A stretch of DNA of 50,245 nt from Isosphaeraceae bacterium (GCA_021324445.1 JAJPJC010000165.1:1-50245), one strand, 5' to 3'. Counted from the stretch's first letter, positions 9,338-16,073 are shown. Program-made: numbers and translations. The notes: generated from the sequence alone by a model not told the origin.

Positions 9338-10239
9338 TGCCGGACTACGACACTACGAGTAAGTGGATGATTCAACATCATGGCGACTCGATCCTCCGCC
9401 TGGCCGGCATCCGCGACATCACCGCTTGGACACCGCGGCAGGCCGAGCCGGTTCAACCCCACCGGCTCCCCGACGGCTTGCTCGAGGTCCACCGCCGGGG
9501 CCGAGCCCAGCCCAGCCTCTTCGTCCTGGAGATCTCCACCTACCCCTACGGCCGGCTGGCCAAGCAGGTCGCCGACGATGCGATGCTGGTCTACCTCGAG
9601 CGCGGCATCGTGCCCGGGGTCGTGGCCTTTGTCTTGCATCCCAGGGGGAAGCAGCTCGCCGCGCGCGAGATCGTGCTGGAAAGTGACGACGGCTCGACGC
9701 GCATCCACGTCGCCTGGAAGGCCGTGGAACTGTGGAGGATCCCGGCCGCGGAATTGCTGGCGGCTGGTGACATCGGCCTGATTCCCTGGGTGCCGCTGGC
9801 CCGCTTCGAGGGACCGCCCGAGCCGATCTTTCGCGAGTGTCGCGCCCGCATCGATCGGGATGCACCGCAGCGGGAGCAAGAAAGCCTGCTGGTGGCGACC
9901 CACTTCCTGGCCGGTCTGAAGTATAATGATCCGAAGTTGTTCCAACTGCTGGGAGGGCGAAAGGCCATGACCAAGATCGTATCGCCGGTTCTCCGGGAAA
10001 TCGTCGACGAAGCCACGCGGAAAGCCACGCGGGAGGCCACGCGGGCGAACACGGTCGAGAACCTTGTGGCAGTCCTGGCTGCTCGCTTCGGGACTGATGC
10101 CGAGACAGTCAGGAGCGGCCTCGAGGCTATCGAGGACGATGCGCGGTTGAAGGGGCTGTTGACGTTCGCCGCCACCTGCCCCGATCTCGAATCCTTCCGC
10201 AAACAGCTCCCGCCGCGGAAGCGGCGCCGTCGGAGGTGA
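9337..10239 (+). CDS. Rpn/PD-(D/E)XK-like protein (putative)
   Basis: 300 residues from an ATG that overlaps the stop of nnrE, with GGAGG 8 bases upstream. The opening [22 protein letters not shown], the central LPDGLLEV...LFVLEISTYPYGRLAKQVADDAMLVY and a helical C-terminal third recall the Rpn/DUF4351 group of transposase-derived PD-(D/E)XK nucleases. The acidic residues around LLEV and VLEI are the candidate active site, but I cannot verify the full motif. Near the C-terminus ATRKATREATRAN is a short internal repeat. The end is strongly basic (PPRKRRRRR), consistent with nucleic-acid binding. The coupling to a metabolite-repair gene is odd and may be accidental. Confidence 0.55.
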   Translation: MPDYDTTSKWMIQHHGDSILRLAGIRDITAWTPRQAEPVQPHRLPDGLLEVHRRGRAQPSLFVLEISTYPYGRLAKQVADDAMLVYLERGIVPGVVAFVLHPRGKQLAAREIVLESDDGSTRIHVAWKAVELWRIPAAELLAAGDIGLIPWVPLARFEGPPEPIFRECRARIDRDAPQREQESLLVATHFLAGLKYNDPKLFQLLGGRKAMTKIVSPVLREIVDEATRKATREATRANTVENLVAVLAARFGTDAETVRSGLEAIEDDARLKGLLTFAATCPDLESFRKQLPPRKRRRRR

Positions 10240-10263
10240 GGCGAGGCCTCGCTCGAGGTCTCC

Positions 10264-10902
10264 TCAACCGTCGAGGTCGTAGGCGAAGCGGAGCCAATGC
10301 TTGACCTCCGCGTCGATGCCGGCCGGCGTGGTGATCGCAATCCTGTGGGTGATCCGATCCCTCTTGGCCAGGCCGCCGGTCTCGATCAGCCTCGGCGGCG
10401 CCGGGGTGTCCTTCAGGGCCAGGCCCAGGTCGATCCGCGTGTGGGACGTGGGCTTGATCTCGGCGAAGACGTGCCGGCGATACAGCGGGACGATCGTCTT
10501 GCACGGGCAGGCCCGGACATCCGCGCCCAGGGACAACCCGAGCTTGAGCAATTGATCATAAATCGGCCGGAGGCCGGCCCGCGGGCCGGCGAACATCGCG
10601 GCGACGTAGCCCTCGGCGGCCTTGAGATACTCGTCGGGGTCGCCATCCTCAAGGCCCCGGCCCGCGGCCCGATCCGCGATCCACCAGGCCGTGTTCGTCC
10701 CCAGGCCATGCTCGGCCTTCAGCCAGTCCCGCCGCGCCTGGTCCGACGCCGGCCCTTCCGCTTCGACCAGCCGGATCCATTCCTCGAGCGTCCGGCCCGT
10801 CTTCTTGGGCAGGCCGATGATCCAGTCCTGCACGATCGCAACGCCCGGGTGAACGCTGTAGAGCGACTTCGGTTTCGCCCGGGCCATGGAAGACTTCCCC
10901 AC
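10264..10902 (-). CDS. DUF4287/DUF5655 domain protein
   Basis: 212 residues from a GTG at 10902 preceded by GAAGGAG with 7-base spacing; an ATG at 10887 is an alternative. Residues about 15-80 (YSVHPGVAIVQDWIIGLPKKTGRTLEEWIRLVEAEG...LGTNTAWWIAD) match the DUF4287 pattern. Residues about 100-210 (GLRPIYDQLLKLGLSLGADVRACPCKTIVPLYRRHVFAEIKP) match DUF5655. Both are small cytosolic domains of unknown function often found together. It converges with the Rpn-like gene across 24 bp containing the palindrome GCGAGGCCTCGC. Confidence 0.8.
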   Translation of the reverse strand: MGKSSMARAKPKSLYSVHPGVAIVQDWIIGLPKKTGRTLEEWIRLVEAEGPASDQARRDWLKAEHGLGTNTAWWIADRAAGRGLEDGDPDEYLKAAEGYVAAMFAGPRAGLRPIYDQLLKLGLSLGADVRACPCKTIVPLYRRHVFAEIKPTSHTRIDLGLALKDTPAPPRLIETGGLAKRDRITHRIAITTPAGIDAEVKHWLRFAYDLDG

Positions 10903-11006
10903 GTGTCGACGCTCCTTCTCTTCGGGTGCTCGACCAGTTTGCCTCAACCACCAAGTTTACACGTTTTCTGAACATGCGCCAATCACGTGGCCCGCTGTCG
11001 GCACGG

Positions 11007-11035
11007 TTGACGCCGCCTGGGCGGCCGCGGACAAT
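11007..11035 (+). promoter_or_regulatory. Sigma70-type promoter of fluoride riboswitch a
   Basis: TTGACG at 11007-11012, a 17-nt spacer and GACAAT at 11030-11035 give a near-consensus housekeeping promoter. Transcription would start about 11042, roughly 10 nt before the aptamer's first stem, as expected for a riboswitch leader. Confidence 0.7.
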
Positions 11036-11051
11036 GAGACATCAGACGGTT

Positions 11052-11104
11052 GGCGATGGGGTTCGCCGGCAACCGCCGCCACCCTCGGCTGATGACCCCT
11101 AGCG
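11052..11104 (+). promoter_or_regulatory. Fluoride riboswitch a (crcB motif)
   Basis: GGCGATGGGGTTCGCC at 11052-11067 forms the first stem with loop TGGGG. AACCG and CTCGG flank a short hairpin, followed by the signature CTGATGACCCCTA, whose CCCC (11096-11099) can pair with the loop GGGG as the aptamer pseudoknot. CCCC can alternatively join a competing hairpin with TCCGC-CT-GGGG at 11117-11127. If fluoride locks the pseudoknot, the freed CCTGGGGC can pair with GCCCCCGG in the terminator stem that follows, so this reads as a fluoride-ON antitermination switch. Motif recognition is direct; the folding logic is inference. Confidence 0.88.
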
Positions 11105-11140
11105 GAAGGATCTCTCTCCGCCTGGGGCGCCGATCCACTC

Positions 11141-11172
11141 AAGCCCCCGGGGGATTCCTCCGGGGGCTTTTT
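11141..11172 (+). terminator. Intrinsic terminator of fluoride riboswitch a
   Basis: A 10-bp perfect stem AAGCCCCCGG / CCGGGGGCTT with a 9-nt loop is followed by a run of Ts (11168-11172). It starts 37 nt after the aptamer and directly before the remains of a coding region, the expected place for a riboswitch expression platform. Confidence 0.88.
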
Positions 11173-11174
11173 CG

Positions 11175-12101
11175 TTGGCTGGCGCCGCGATCGATCCCCG
11201 CAACCGAGAAGGAGCGATCTCGCCGACGGCTGTCCTGAAGGGATCCCAGAGTCGGGCGCTGTTCTGCGGCTTCCTGGACATCCACCGCCGGATGGCGGAG
11301 CTAGAGGCACTGATTCTTCCAGGGGGAGGCCGTCCGCGTTCTCCGAGTACGTGCACGACCTCTCTCCGAGCGAAGCCAAGGTCGTCCAGGATTACTGTTC
11401 CCGGATTCGGGCCGCGATGCTCGCCCACCTCCGGGATCTGGAGATCCCCGTCGAGATCCGTCCGCAGAGCCTCCGCTGGGCGCTCCAGACCGGGCTGACC
11501 TTCATCGGCATCACGATCGACGAGTGGCCCAGGGCTCGGCGCATGCGGGCAACTCCACCGGAGCCATCGAGAGGCACTGCTGCGGCGCGGCCGAGCGGCT
11601 CGTGAACTCATCGCCGGCCTCCAGGACATCCTGGCCCGGACGCTCGAAGGACTCGCGAGCGCTGCCCCGATGGCCGACGCCGATCCATCATCCATCCGGG
11701 ACTTCCACGCCGGCGGACTCCCTGCTGTCAACCTCGCGGGCCTCCGCGGGCTGGATTCCCTCTCGCGGCCGTGGTGGGCCGGGCTCGCCCCACCGCTGGC
11801 CGTGCGCGCCACCGAGGGCTCAATCCAGGAGCGGCTCGGCCGGGCGATCACCGACGCCGTGGAGTTCGACGACCGCAACCTGGAGTGGTGGCTGAACGCG
11901 AAACTCGTGCGGCTGGTCCAACTCTACGAAACGCAGGCCGGCGCCTTCCGCGAACAGCTCCGCCGACTCGCCGCGACAACCGCGGACGCCGGCACAGCCG
12001 GTGGCGATGGTGATCTTGAAGTGGATCTGCGAGAACTCCGAGAGGCCGAGGCCGATGGAGGGGTCGCTGCGGGGCAGCCGGACGTGGTCGCTACCACATG
12101 A
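11175..12101 (+). pseudogene. Frameshifted, internally deleted gene under riboswitch a (dynamin-like GTPase remnant?)
   Basis: Coding character moves through three frame segments. The first reads ISPTAVLKGSQSRALFCGFLDIHRRMAELEALI from about 11218. The second reads FSEYVHDLSPSEAKVVQDY...IRPQSLRWALQTGLTFIGI up to about 11520. The third reads REALLRRGRAARELIAGLQDILARTLEGLA and continues to the stop at 12101 through RPWWAGLAPPLAVRA and LYETQAGAFREQLRRLAA. Frame changes lie near 11330 and 11520. The flanking segments remind me of planctomycete dynamin-family GTPases in which a GTPase domain sits between such parts; no P-loop is present here, suggesting an internal deletion. The family call is weak; the broken frame is clear. 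Confidence 0.5.
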
Positions 12102-12106
12102 GATGA

Positions 12107-13816
12107 TTAAAACCAGATCTGGAATCGCAGCATGAACAGGTCGCTGGTCCGGGCGAAGCCGCTGGGGCGATAGAGCACGGGAGTGCCAAACCCGGCGTGC
12201 TGCCAGTCGAAGAGGACGCGGATGTACGAGTTCCAGTACCAGTTGATCCCGAGGTCCGTGAGGAACAGGCGGTTGGTCCATTCGTTGGGGTCGGCCAGCC
12301 CGGCGGTGAAGACCTGGCGGCCGAGGCTGAGGTCGGCGTAGCGAAAGACGACCTCCCAGGCACCCGGTCCGAACCGCCCACGCCGGAGGTCGAACGACCG
12401 CAGCGGCGTGACCCGTCCTCGACTGGCCATCCGCTCGCCGGTGAGGAAGTACGACGCTTGCACGTAGAAGCTCTCGATCGGCAGGCGCACCCGGGTCGTC
12501 GCGTTCGTCAGGGCATAGTCCTGGAAGCCGCTCTGCCACTCGCCGAGGATCATCAAGCTCCGATAAAAATACGCCGTATGCAGCGACCAGAGGTTGCGCG
12601 GGCCATCCACGATCACGTTATTGTTGAACGTCAGGAACGGGACGCCGATCACGGTGCTGCCGCTGGTCGGCACGATCGTCCGCAGCTCCTGGGGGACGGG
12701 CACGTGATCCTGATCGCCGGCCACCAGCGAGCCGCCGATGTTGAGGTTCTCCAGGGGCGAGTCGGTCGCGGGTCGGAACGGGGCGAGGTTGAGGAACGCG
12801 ATCAGGCTCTTGGGATTGCTCAGGTCGAACTGGCCGTTGGGTGTGCTGTTGAAGATTCCCGCGGCGTAGTCGATCCGCCCGGCCACCGACTCGCCCCAGA
12901 GCATCGTGCCCACGTCGCGGTTCATGCCGAAGTTGTTGAAGAACACCGACCACTCGCCGTTGGCGATCGCCTCGGTGGGCTGGGCGTAGAACTCGTAACA
13001 AAACGGCGACTTGAACCGGCCGAACCGGAATTGGAAGCGCTTATCGTAGTTCACGTTCAAGAAGATGTCCAGCGCGGCAAAGGTGTCGAAGGCATCGTTG
13101 AAGGAGACATAATACTCATACGGGCGCGTGAGGTGGCCGTTGAACACGAACCACTGGCGGGCGATGCCGAAGGTGTCGGCGACGGGCGTCTGGTTGGGGA
13201 TCCCGTAGAATCGCCCGTCGAGCTGGGTGAGGTCGTGAAACTGGATGTCGAACTCGTCGTTGGGCGTCCGGATCTGGAACCCGGGGCCCCACCGCGACTG
13301 CGTCGGGACGCTGGGCAACACCGCCGGCATGTCGAAGCGCGGCGACGGGAGTTCGGCCGCCGGTCCGAAGCCCGTGGCCGTGCCGGCGAAACCCACTTCC
13401 GCGGCCACATCGTCCTCGGGTCGGCCGCCGGCCGGTAACCCGGACATCCCGGGCCCGGCCCCGTTCAGGCTGGCCGGGCGACGCGCGGCCGCCTCCGCCT
13501 GTCGCAGCCGCGTCGAGAGCTGATCGACCTGCGTCGAGAGCTTCTGGACCGTCGACTCCAACTGGCGGACGTGCTCCGGATCGGGCATCCGCTTGAGCAA
13601 GTCCTCCATCTGGCGGAGCCGCTCCTCCAGCGCGGCCTCGTGCGTTGTGCGCGTGCCGGAGATCGTTGGGAGCGCCGGCGCCACGGGTGCTGACGGCGCA
13701 GGAGCTGCGGCAGACTGCGCCGGCGCGCGGCAAGGGATGCCCAGACCCAGTCCCAGCAAGCTGAGCACCACCAGCAACCGTCGGATGATCCATCCTCGAT
13801 CGACGCGTGAATTCAT
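12107..13816 (-). CDS. Outer-membrane beta-barrel porin 1, fluoride-riboswitch controlled
   Basis: 569 residues from the ATG at 13816, which puts a signal peptide (WIIRRLLVVLSLLGLGLGI...APAQ) at the N-terminus; the ribosome site is weak and an in-frame ATG lies at 13855. A predicted coiled coil follows (LEERLRQMEDLLKRMPDPEHVRQLESTVQKLSTQVDQLSTRL), then a long region rich in alternating aromatic residues. The C-terminus ends in RFQIWF, the terminal phenylalanine typical of outer-membrane barrels. The barrel resembles the phosphate-selective porin O/P group found in planctomycetes. It is clearly paralogous to the gene at 16222-17943. The leader carries a fluoride riboswitch with terminator, so the gene is predicted to be expressed when fluoride rises. 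Its substrate is unknown. Confidence 0.82.
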   Translation of the reverse strand: MNSRVDRGWIIRRLLVVLSLLGLGLGIPCRAPAQSAAAPAPSAPVAPALPTISGTRTTHEAALEERLRQMEDLLKRMPDPEHVRQLESTVQKLSTQVDQLSTRLRQAEAAARRPASLNGAGPGMSGLPAGGRPEDDVAAEVGFAGTATGFGPAAELPSPRFDMPAVLPSVPTQSRWGPGFQIRTPNDEFDIQFHDLTQLDGRFYGIPNQTPVADTFGIARQWFVFNGHLTRPYEYYVSFNDAFDTFAALDIFLNVNYDKRFQFRFGRFKSPFCYEFYAQPTEAIANGEWSVFFNNFGMNRDVGTMLWGESVAGRIDYAAGIFNSTPNGQFDLSNPKSLIAFLNLAPFRPATDSPLENLNIGGSLVAGDQDHVPVPQELRTIVPTSGSTVIGVPFLTFNNNVIVDGPRNLWSLHTAYFYRSLMILGEWQSGFQDYALTNATTRVRLPIESFYVQASYFLTGERMASRGRVTPLRSFDLRRGRFGPGAWEVVFRYADLSLGRQVFTAGLADPNEWTNRLFLTDLGINWYWNSYIRVLFDWQHAGFGTPVLYRPSGFARTSDLFMLRFQIWF

Positions 13817-13870
13817 GCGACTGCTCTCGCGACCTGATCCCCACCATTGAGCCATGGCCTCGCGGTGCGC

Positions 13871-13921
13871 GCAAAAGAAAAACTCCCACCGAGGGGGCAG
13901 CGATGCCCGCCGGTAGGAGTT
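13871..13921 (-). terminator. Intrinsic terminator of fluoride riboswitch c
   Basis: On the minus strand an 11-bp stem (AACTCCTACCG pairing with CGGTGGGAGTT, including one G-T wobble) encloses an inner GGGC/GCCC stem and is followed by TTTCTTTT. The 5' arm contains ACTCCTACC, the pseudoknot strand of the aptamer, so aptamer and terminator cannot form together. This is the expected arrangement for a fluoride-ON switch. Confidence 0.88.
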
Positions 13922-13968
13922 ATCAACCCCTCGCGGGGTGGTTCAACGTTGGGGTGAACTCCATCACC
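13912..13968 (-). promoter_or_regulatory. Fluoride riboswitch c (crcB motif) in front of porin 1
   Basis: Reading the minus strand from 13968: GGTGATGGAGTTCACC forms the first stem with loop TGGAG. AACC-ACCCC-GCGA-GGGGT forms the second hairpin, followed by TGATAACTCCTACC. CTCC pairs with the loop GGAG as the aptamer pseudoknot. All conserved parts of the fluoride aptamer are present in order and spacing. The 3' part overlaps the terminator's 5' arm. The controlled gene is a large porin, 96 bp further on, rather than a channel, enolase or pyrophosphatase. Confidence 0.9.
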
Positions 13969-14003
13969 CACACTACGGTTTCACGGCATTCTGTCGGCAG
14001 GAG

Positions 14004-14051
14004 TTTTCATCGGCCTGCGCGCGAGCCGACTTTACCGATTCTGCGGTTTTC
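14004..14051 (-). promoter_or_regulatory. Conserved upstream element of porin 1
   Basis: A 48-bp block containing (minus strand) CGGTAAAGTCGGCTC and GCCGATGAAAA matches the block at 18000-18047 upstream of the paralogous porin at roughly 80 percent without gaps by eye. It lies just upstream of riboswitch c, where the promoter of this transcript must be. No sigma70 -35/-10 pair is obvious, so it may be a binding site for another sigma factor or a regulator. Confidence 0.55.
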
Positions 14052-14154
14052 GGCACCCCCGGACCGGACGGGCGCGAGCTTGACGCGCATGGGTCGATCG
14101 CTGCCATCGCATCGCGTTTCGACATTTTCGGGGTCGTCGGAGGGTTTGCTGGCG

Positions 14155-14182
14155 TTGACAATGGACCAGAGGGGGATAAACT
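14155..14182 (+). promoter_or_regulatory. Sigma70-type promoter of fluoride riboswitch b
   Basis: TTGACA (14155-14160, perfect -35) is followed after 16 nt by TAAACT (14177-14182) as a -10. The predicted start near 14189 coincides with the first base of the aptamer stem at 14190. Confidence 0.68.
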
Positions 14183-14189
14183 CAGATCT

Positions 14190-14252
14190 GGCGATGGGGT
14201 TCGCCATCAACCGTCGCGGCTGCCCATGCGGTCGCGGCTAATGACCCCTACC
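14190..14252 (+). promoter_or_regulatory. Fluoride riboswitch b (crcB motif) leading the crcB operon
   Basis: GGCGATGGGGTTCGCC (14190-14205) forms the first stem with loop TGGGG. AACCG opens a second, longer hairpin that closes before CGGCTAATGACCCCTACC. CCCC at 14245-14248 is complementary to the loop GGGG (14196-14199). CCCCTACCGAG can instead pair with CTCGGAGGGG at 14265-14274 in a competing hairpin with one bulged A. No T-run follows that hairpin, so control may be translational, rho-dependent, or use a weak terminator. Downstream lie a kinase-like pseudogene, crcB and DUF190 genes. Confidence 0.92.
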
Positions 14253-14357
14253 GAGTCGAACGACCTCGGAGGGGGACTGCTCTCGATCGATCGTCGGGCC
14301 CTCCCTGGAAGGCGACTCACCACGGCGGGGTTTGCCTGCGCGATCCGGGGCAGATTC

Positions 14358-14583
14358 ATGAAGCTGATCACGATCTCCCGCGAGTACGGTGCCGGTGGCC
14401 GCGAGGTGGCGGCCGAGCTGTCGAGGGCCCTCGGGTGGGAGTCGCTCGACCACGAACTGCTGCACCGCGCCGCGCCGCGCCGCGCCGCTCGAGCATCTCC
14501 CCGACGCCGAGCTGGAGGCGCTCGACGAACAAGCCGTCAGCCTGGCCGAACGCTTCCGGCTGCACCCGCCCCACCAGCGCTAG
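14358..14583 (+). pseudogene. Cytidylate kinase-like protein, broken by CCGCG repeat slippage
   Basis: The ATG at 14358 opens MKLITISREYGAGGREVAAELSRALGWESLDHELLHRAA, the P-loop-like N-terminus of the cytidylate-kinase-like family. At 14465-14488 almost five copies of CCGCG occur and the reading frame shifts. The continuation LEHLPDAELEALDEQAVSLAERFRLHPPHQR is in another frame and ends at a TAG. Deleting two repeat units (10 nt) restores HRAAPLEHLPDAELEALDE, so a two-unit expansion (or equivalent slip) explains the break. Family members run to about 200 residues, so the gene is also truncated at its 3' end. It sits between riboswitch b and crcB. Confidence 0.72.
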
Positions 14584-14596
14584 TTAGGATTGTCAA

Positions 14597-14618
14597 GTGA
14601 CCCGAGGGATCGGGTCAC
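14597..14618. terminator. Hairpin between kinase remnant and crcB
   Basis: A perfect 8-bp stem GTGACCCG / CGGGTCAC with a 6-nt loop lies 13 bp after the kinase remnant's stop codon and 61 bp before crcB. There is no T-run. It could be a transcript-processing or partial termination structure. Confidence 0.4.
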
Positions 14619-14679
14619 GCGGGGGGCGACTCGGGAACGACGTGGGCCGGGGTCATCGTGCCAGAAGGAGGGGCATCGG

Positions 14680-15300
14680 GTGGAGACGTGGCTAAAGGTG
14701 GTTGCGCTGTCGATTGGCGGGACGCTCGGCGTGAACGCACGCTACTGGCTGGGCGCCTGGATGAGCCGGTGGACCGGTGCCCAGTTTCCCTGGGCGACCG
14801 TCACCATCAACATCTCGGGTTCCTTCTTGATCGGCTTTCTGACAGTGGCCCTGGCTCGATGGTTGCCCCATCCCAACATCCGGTTGCTGGTGATTACCGG
14901 ATTCCTGGGCGGGTACACAACCTTCTCGACATTCGAGAATGATTCCTTGACGCTGTGGGAGCGTGGCGAGGGGCGACTGATGGCTGCCAACCTGGTCGGG
15001 AGCGTGGCGGCCGGTTTCCTGGCCGTCGTGCTGGGGACGGCCTTAGCCCGGGGACTGGTCGAGCCCGCTGTCCAGCCCAGGGGGGAGAGTACTCGAAGAG
15101 TTGAGACGATGAAGGTCCGTGCACCGCATCCCAGCCGAGATGAGGGGGGTGGATCGCTCTCCGCGCGGCTCGCTCTCTTCGACATCAGCACCGAGGCAAG
15201 CGGATCGAGGAGACAGGCGGGTCAATTCCCTTCCGCGCCCGGCACCCTCCCCGGCCGGGTGAGCGGCGCTTGGGACGGGACCGGAGGGAGTCGCCGATGA
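14680..15300 (+). CDS. crcB: Fluoride ion channel CrcB/Fluc
   Basis: Small inner-membrane channel that exports fluoride. GTG start at 14680 with AAGGAGG 8 bases upstream. Residues 1-125 hold the four-helix Fluc core with its signatures: GGTLGVNARYWLG, the VTINISGSFLIGF segment with the channel asparagine, and GFLGGYTTFSTFENDSLTLWE with the conserved Phe pair and Na+-site region. The protein is 206 residues, about 80 more than usual; the extra C-terminus is low-complexity and polar. Its stop overlaps the next ATG (ATGA), so the extension is consistent with translational coupling, but it could reflect loss of the original stop. Controlled by riboswitch b. Confidence 0.95.
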   Translation: METWLKVVALSIGGTLGVNARYWLGAWMSRWTGAQFPWATVTINISGSFLIGFLTVALARWLPHPNIRLLVITGFLGGYTTFSTFENDSLTLWERGEGRLMAANLVGSVAAGFLAVVLGTALARGLVEPAVQPRGESTRRVETMKVRAPHPSRDEGGGSLSARLALFDISTEASGSRRQAGQFPSAPGTLPGRVSGAWDGTGGSRR

Positions 15301-15713
15301 TCCCTCGCCAGGCGAATCTCCTGCGACTCTACTCCAACGCCAATGAAAAATGGCAGGGCGTGCCGCTCTACCGCGCGGTCGTCGAAGCGGCGCGCCGCCG
15401 CAAGCTGGCCGGTGCTTCGGTCTTCCCCGTCTAGCTGGGTTACGGCGCACACCGACAGATCCACGATCTTGCCAGCGAGTATTCCTCCTTCGAGATCCCG
15501 ATCGTGGTCGAGATCGTCGAGGCGGCCGAGCGAATCGGGGCGCTGGTGGCCGAGCTGGAGACCATGGTGAGCGAGGGCCTGATTGTCGTCAACCGGGTCC
15601 ATGTGCACCGTTATACTCACGCGGTTGAGCGTGACGAGGCCGTCCAGCCAGGATCCCCGACGGGTCCGCCGTCGGGCTCGACCCGCGTCTCTGGCGAGGA
15701 GGGCACACACACC
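15297..15713 (+). pseudogene. DUF190 domain interrupted by an amber codon
   Basis: Starts with an ATG overlapping the crcB stop, preceded by GGAGGGAG. It reads LLRLYSNANEKWQGVPLYRAVVEAARRRKLAGASVFPV, then TAG at 15432-15434, then LGYGAHRQIHDLASEYSSFEIPIVVEIVEAAERIGALVAELETMVSEGLIVVNRVHVHRY in the same frame. Both halves align with a DUF190 domain, and the stop falls inside its conserved AxVxRGxxGYGA segment. The frame continues open into the next DUF190 domain, so the ancestral gene was probably a two-domain protein of about 258 residues. DUF190 proteins are frequent crcB neighbours of unknown function. Confidence 0.7.
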
Positions 15714-16073
15714 ATGAAGATCGAGGGCGATGTGAAGCGTGTCACGGTCTATATCGGCAGCGCGGACACCTGGCATGGGCGCAACCTGGCCATCGCGATC
15801 ATCGAGAAGTGCCGTGCGATGGGGATGGCCGGCGCCACGGCCTCCCGGGGCGTCATGGGCTTTGGCAAGCATTCGGTCATCCATCGGGCCCACTTCCTGG
15901 GCCTCTCCGAAGACCTGCCGGAGAAGATCGAGGTGGTGGACCGCCCGGAGCAGATCGAGCGGCTGCTGCCGGTCCTCGACGAGATGGTCGGCGGCGGCCT
16001 CATCGTCGTCGAGGACGTGCACGTCGTCCGCTACTTGCACGACCCGAGACGTGCGAAGGGAGCGATCTCGTGA
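15714..16073 (+). CDS. DUF190 family protein
   Basis: 119 residues from an ATG with GAGGAGG about 10 bases upstream. The full DUF190 pattern is present: VTVYIGSADTWHGRNLAIAIIEKCRAMGMAGATASRGVMGFGKHSVIHRAHFLGLSEDLPEKIEVVD and LPVLDEMVGGGLIVVEDVHVVRYLHD. The fold is PII-like (ferredoxin type). It probably acts with CrcB in fluoride handling, judged only by constant neighbourhood and co-transcription. The same frame is open upstream to the interrupted first domain; a start at 15504 (GTG) is possible but would begin mid-domain. Confidence 0.85.
   Translation: MKIEGDVKRVTVYIGSADTWHGRNLAIAIIEKCRAMGMAGATASRGVMGFGKHSVIHRAHFLGLSEDLPEKIEVVDRPEQIERLLPVLDEMVGGGLIVVEDVHVVRYLHDPRRAKGAIS

Noticed and set aside
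14465..14488. CCGCG tandem tract as a possible CRISPR or minisatellite array
   Set aside because: Units are 5 bp without spacers; it is a simple sequence repeat inside a coding region.
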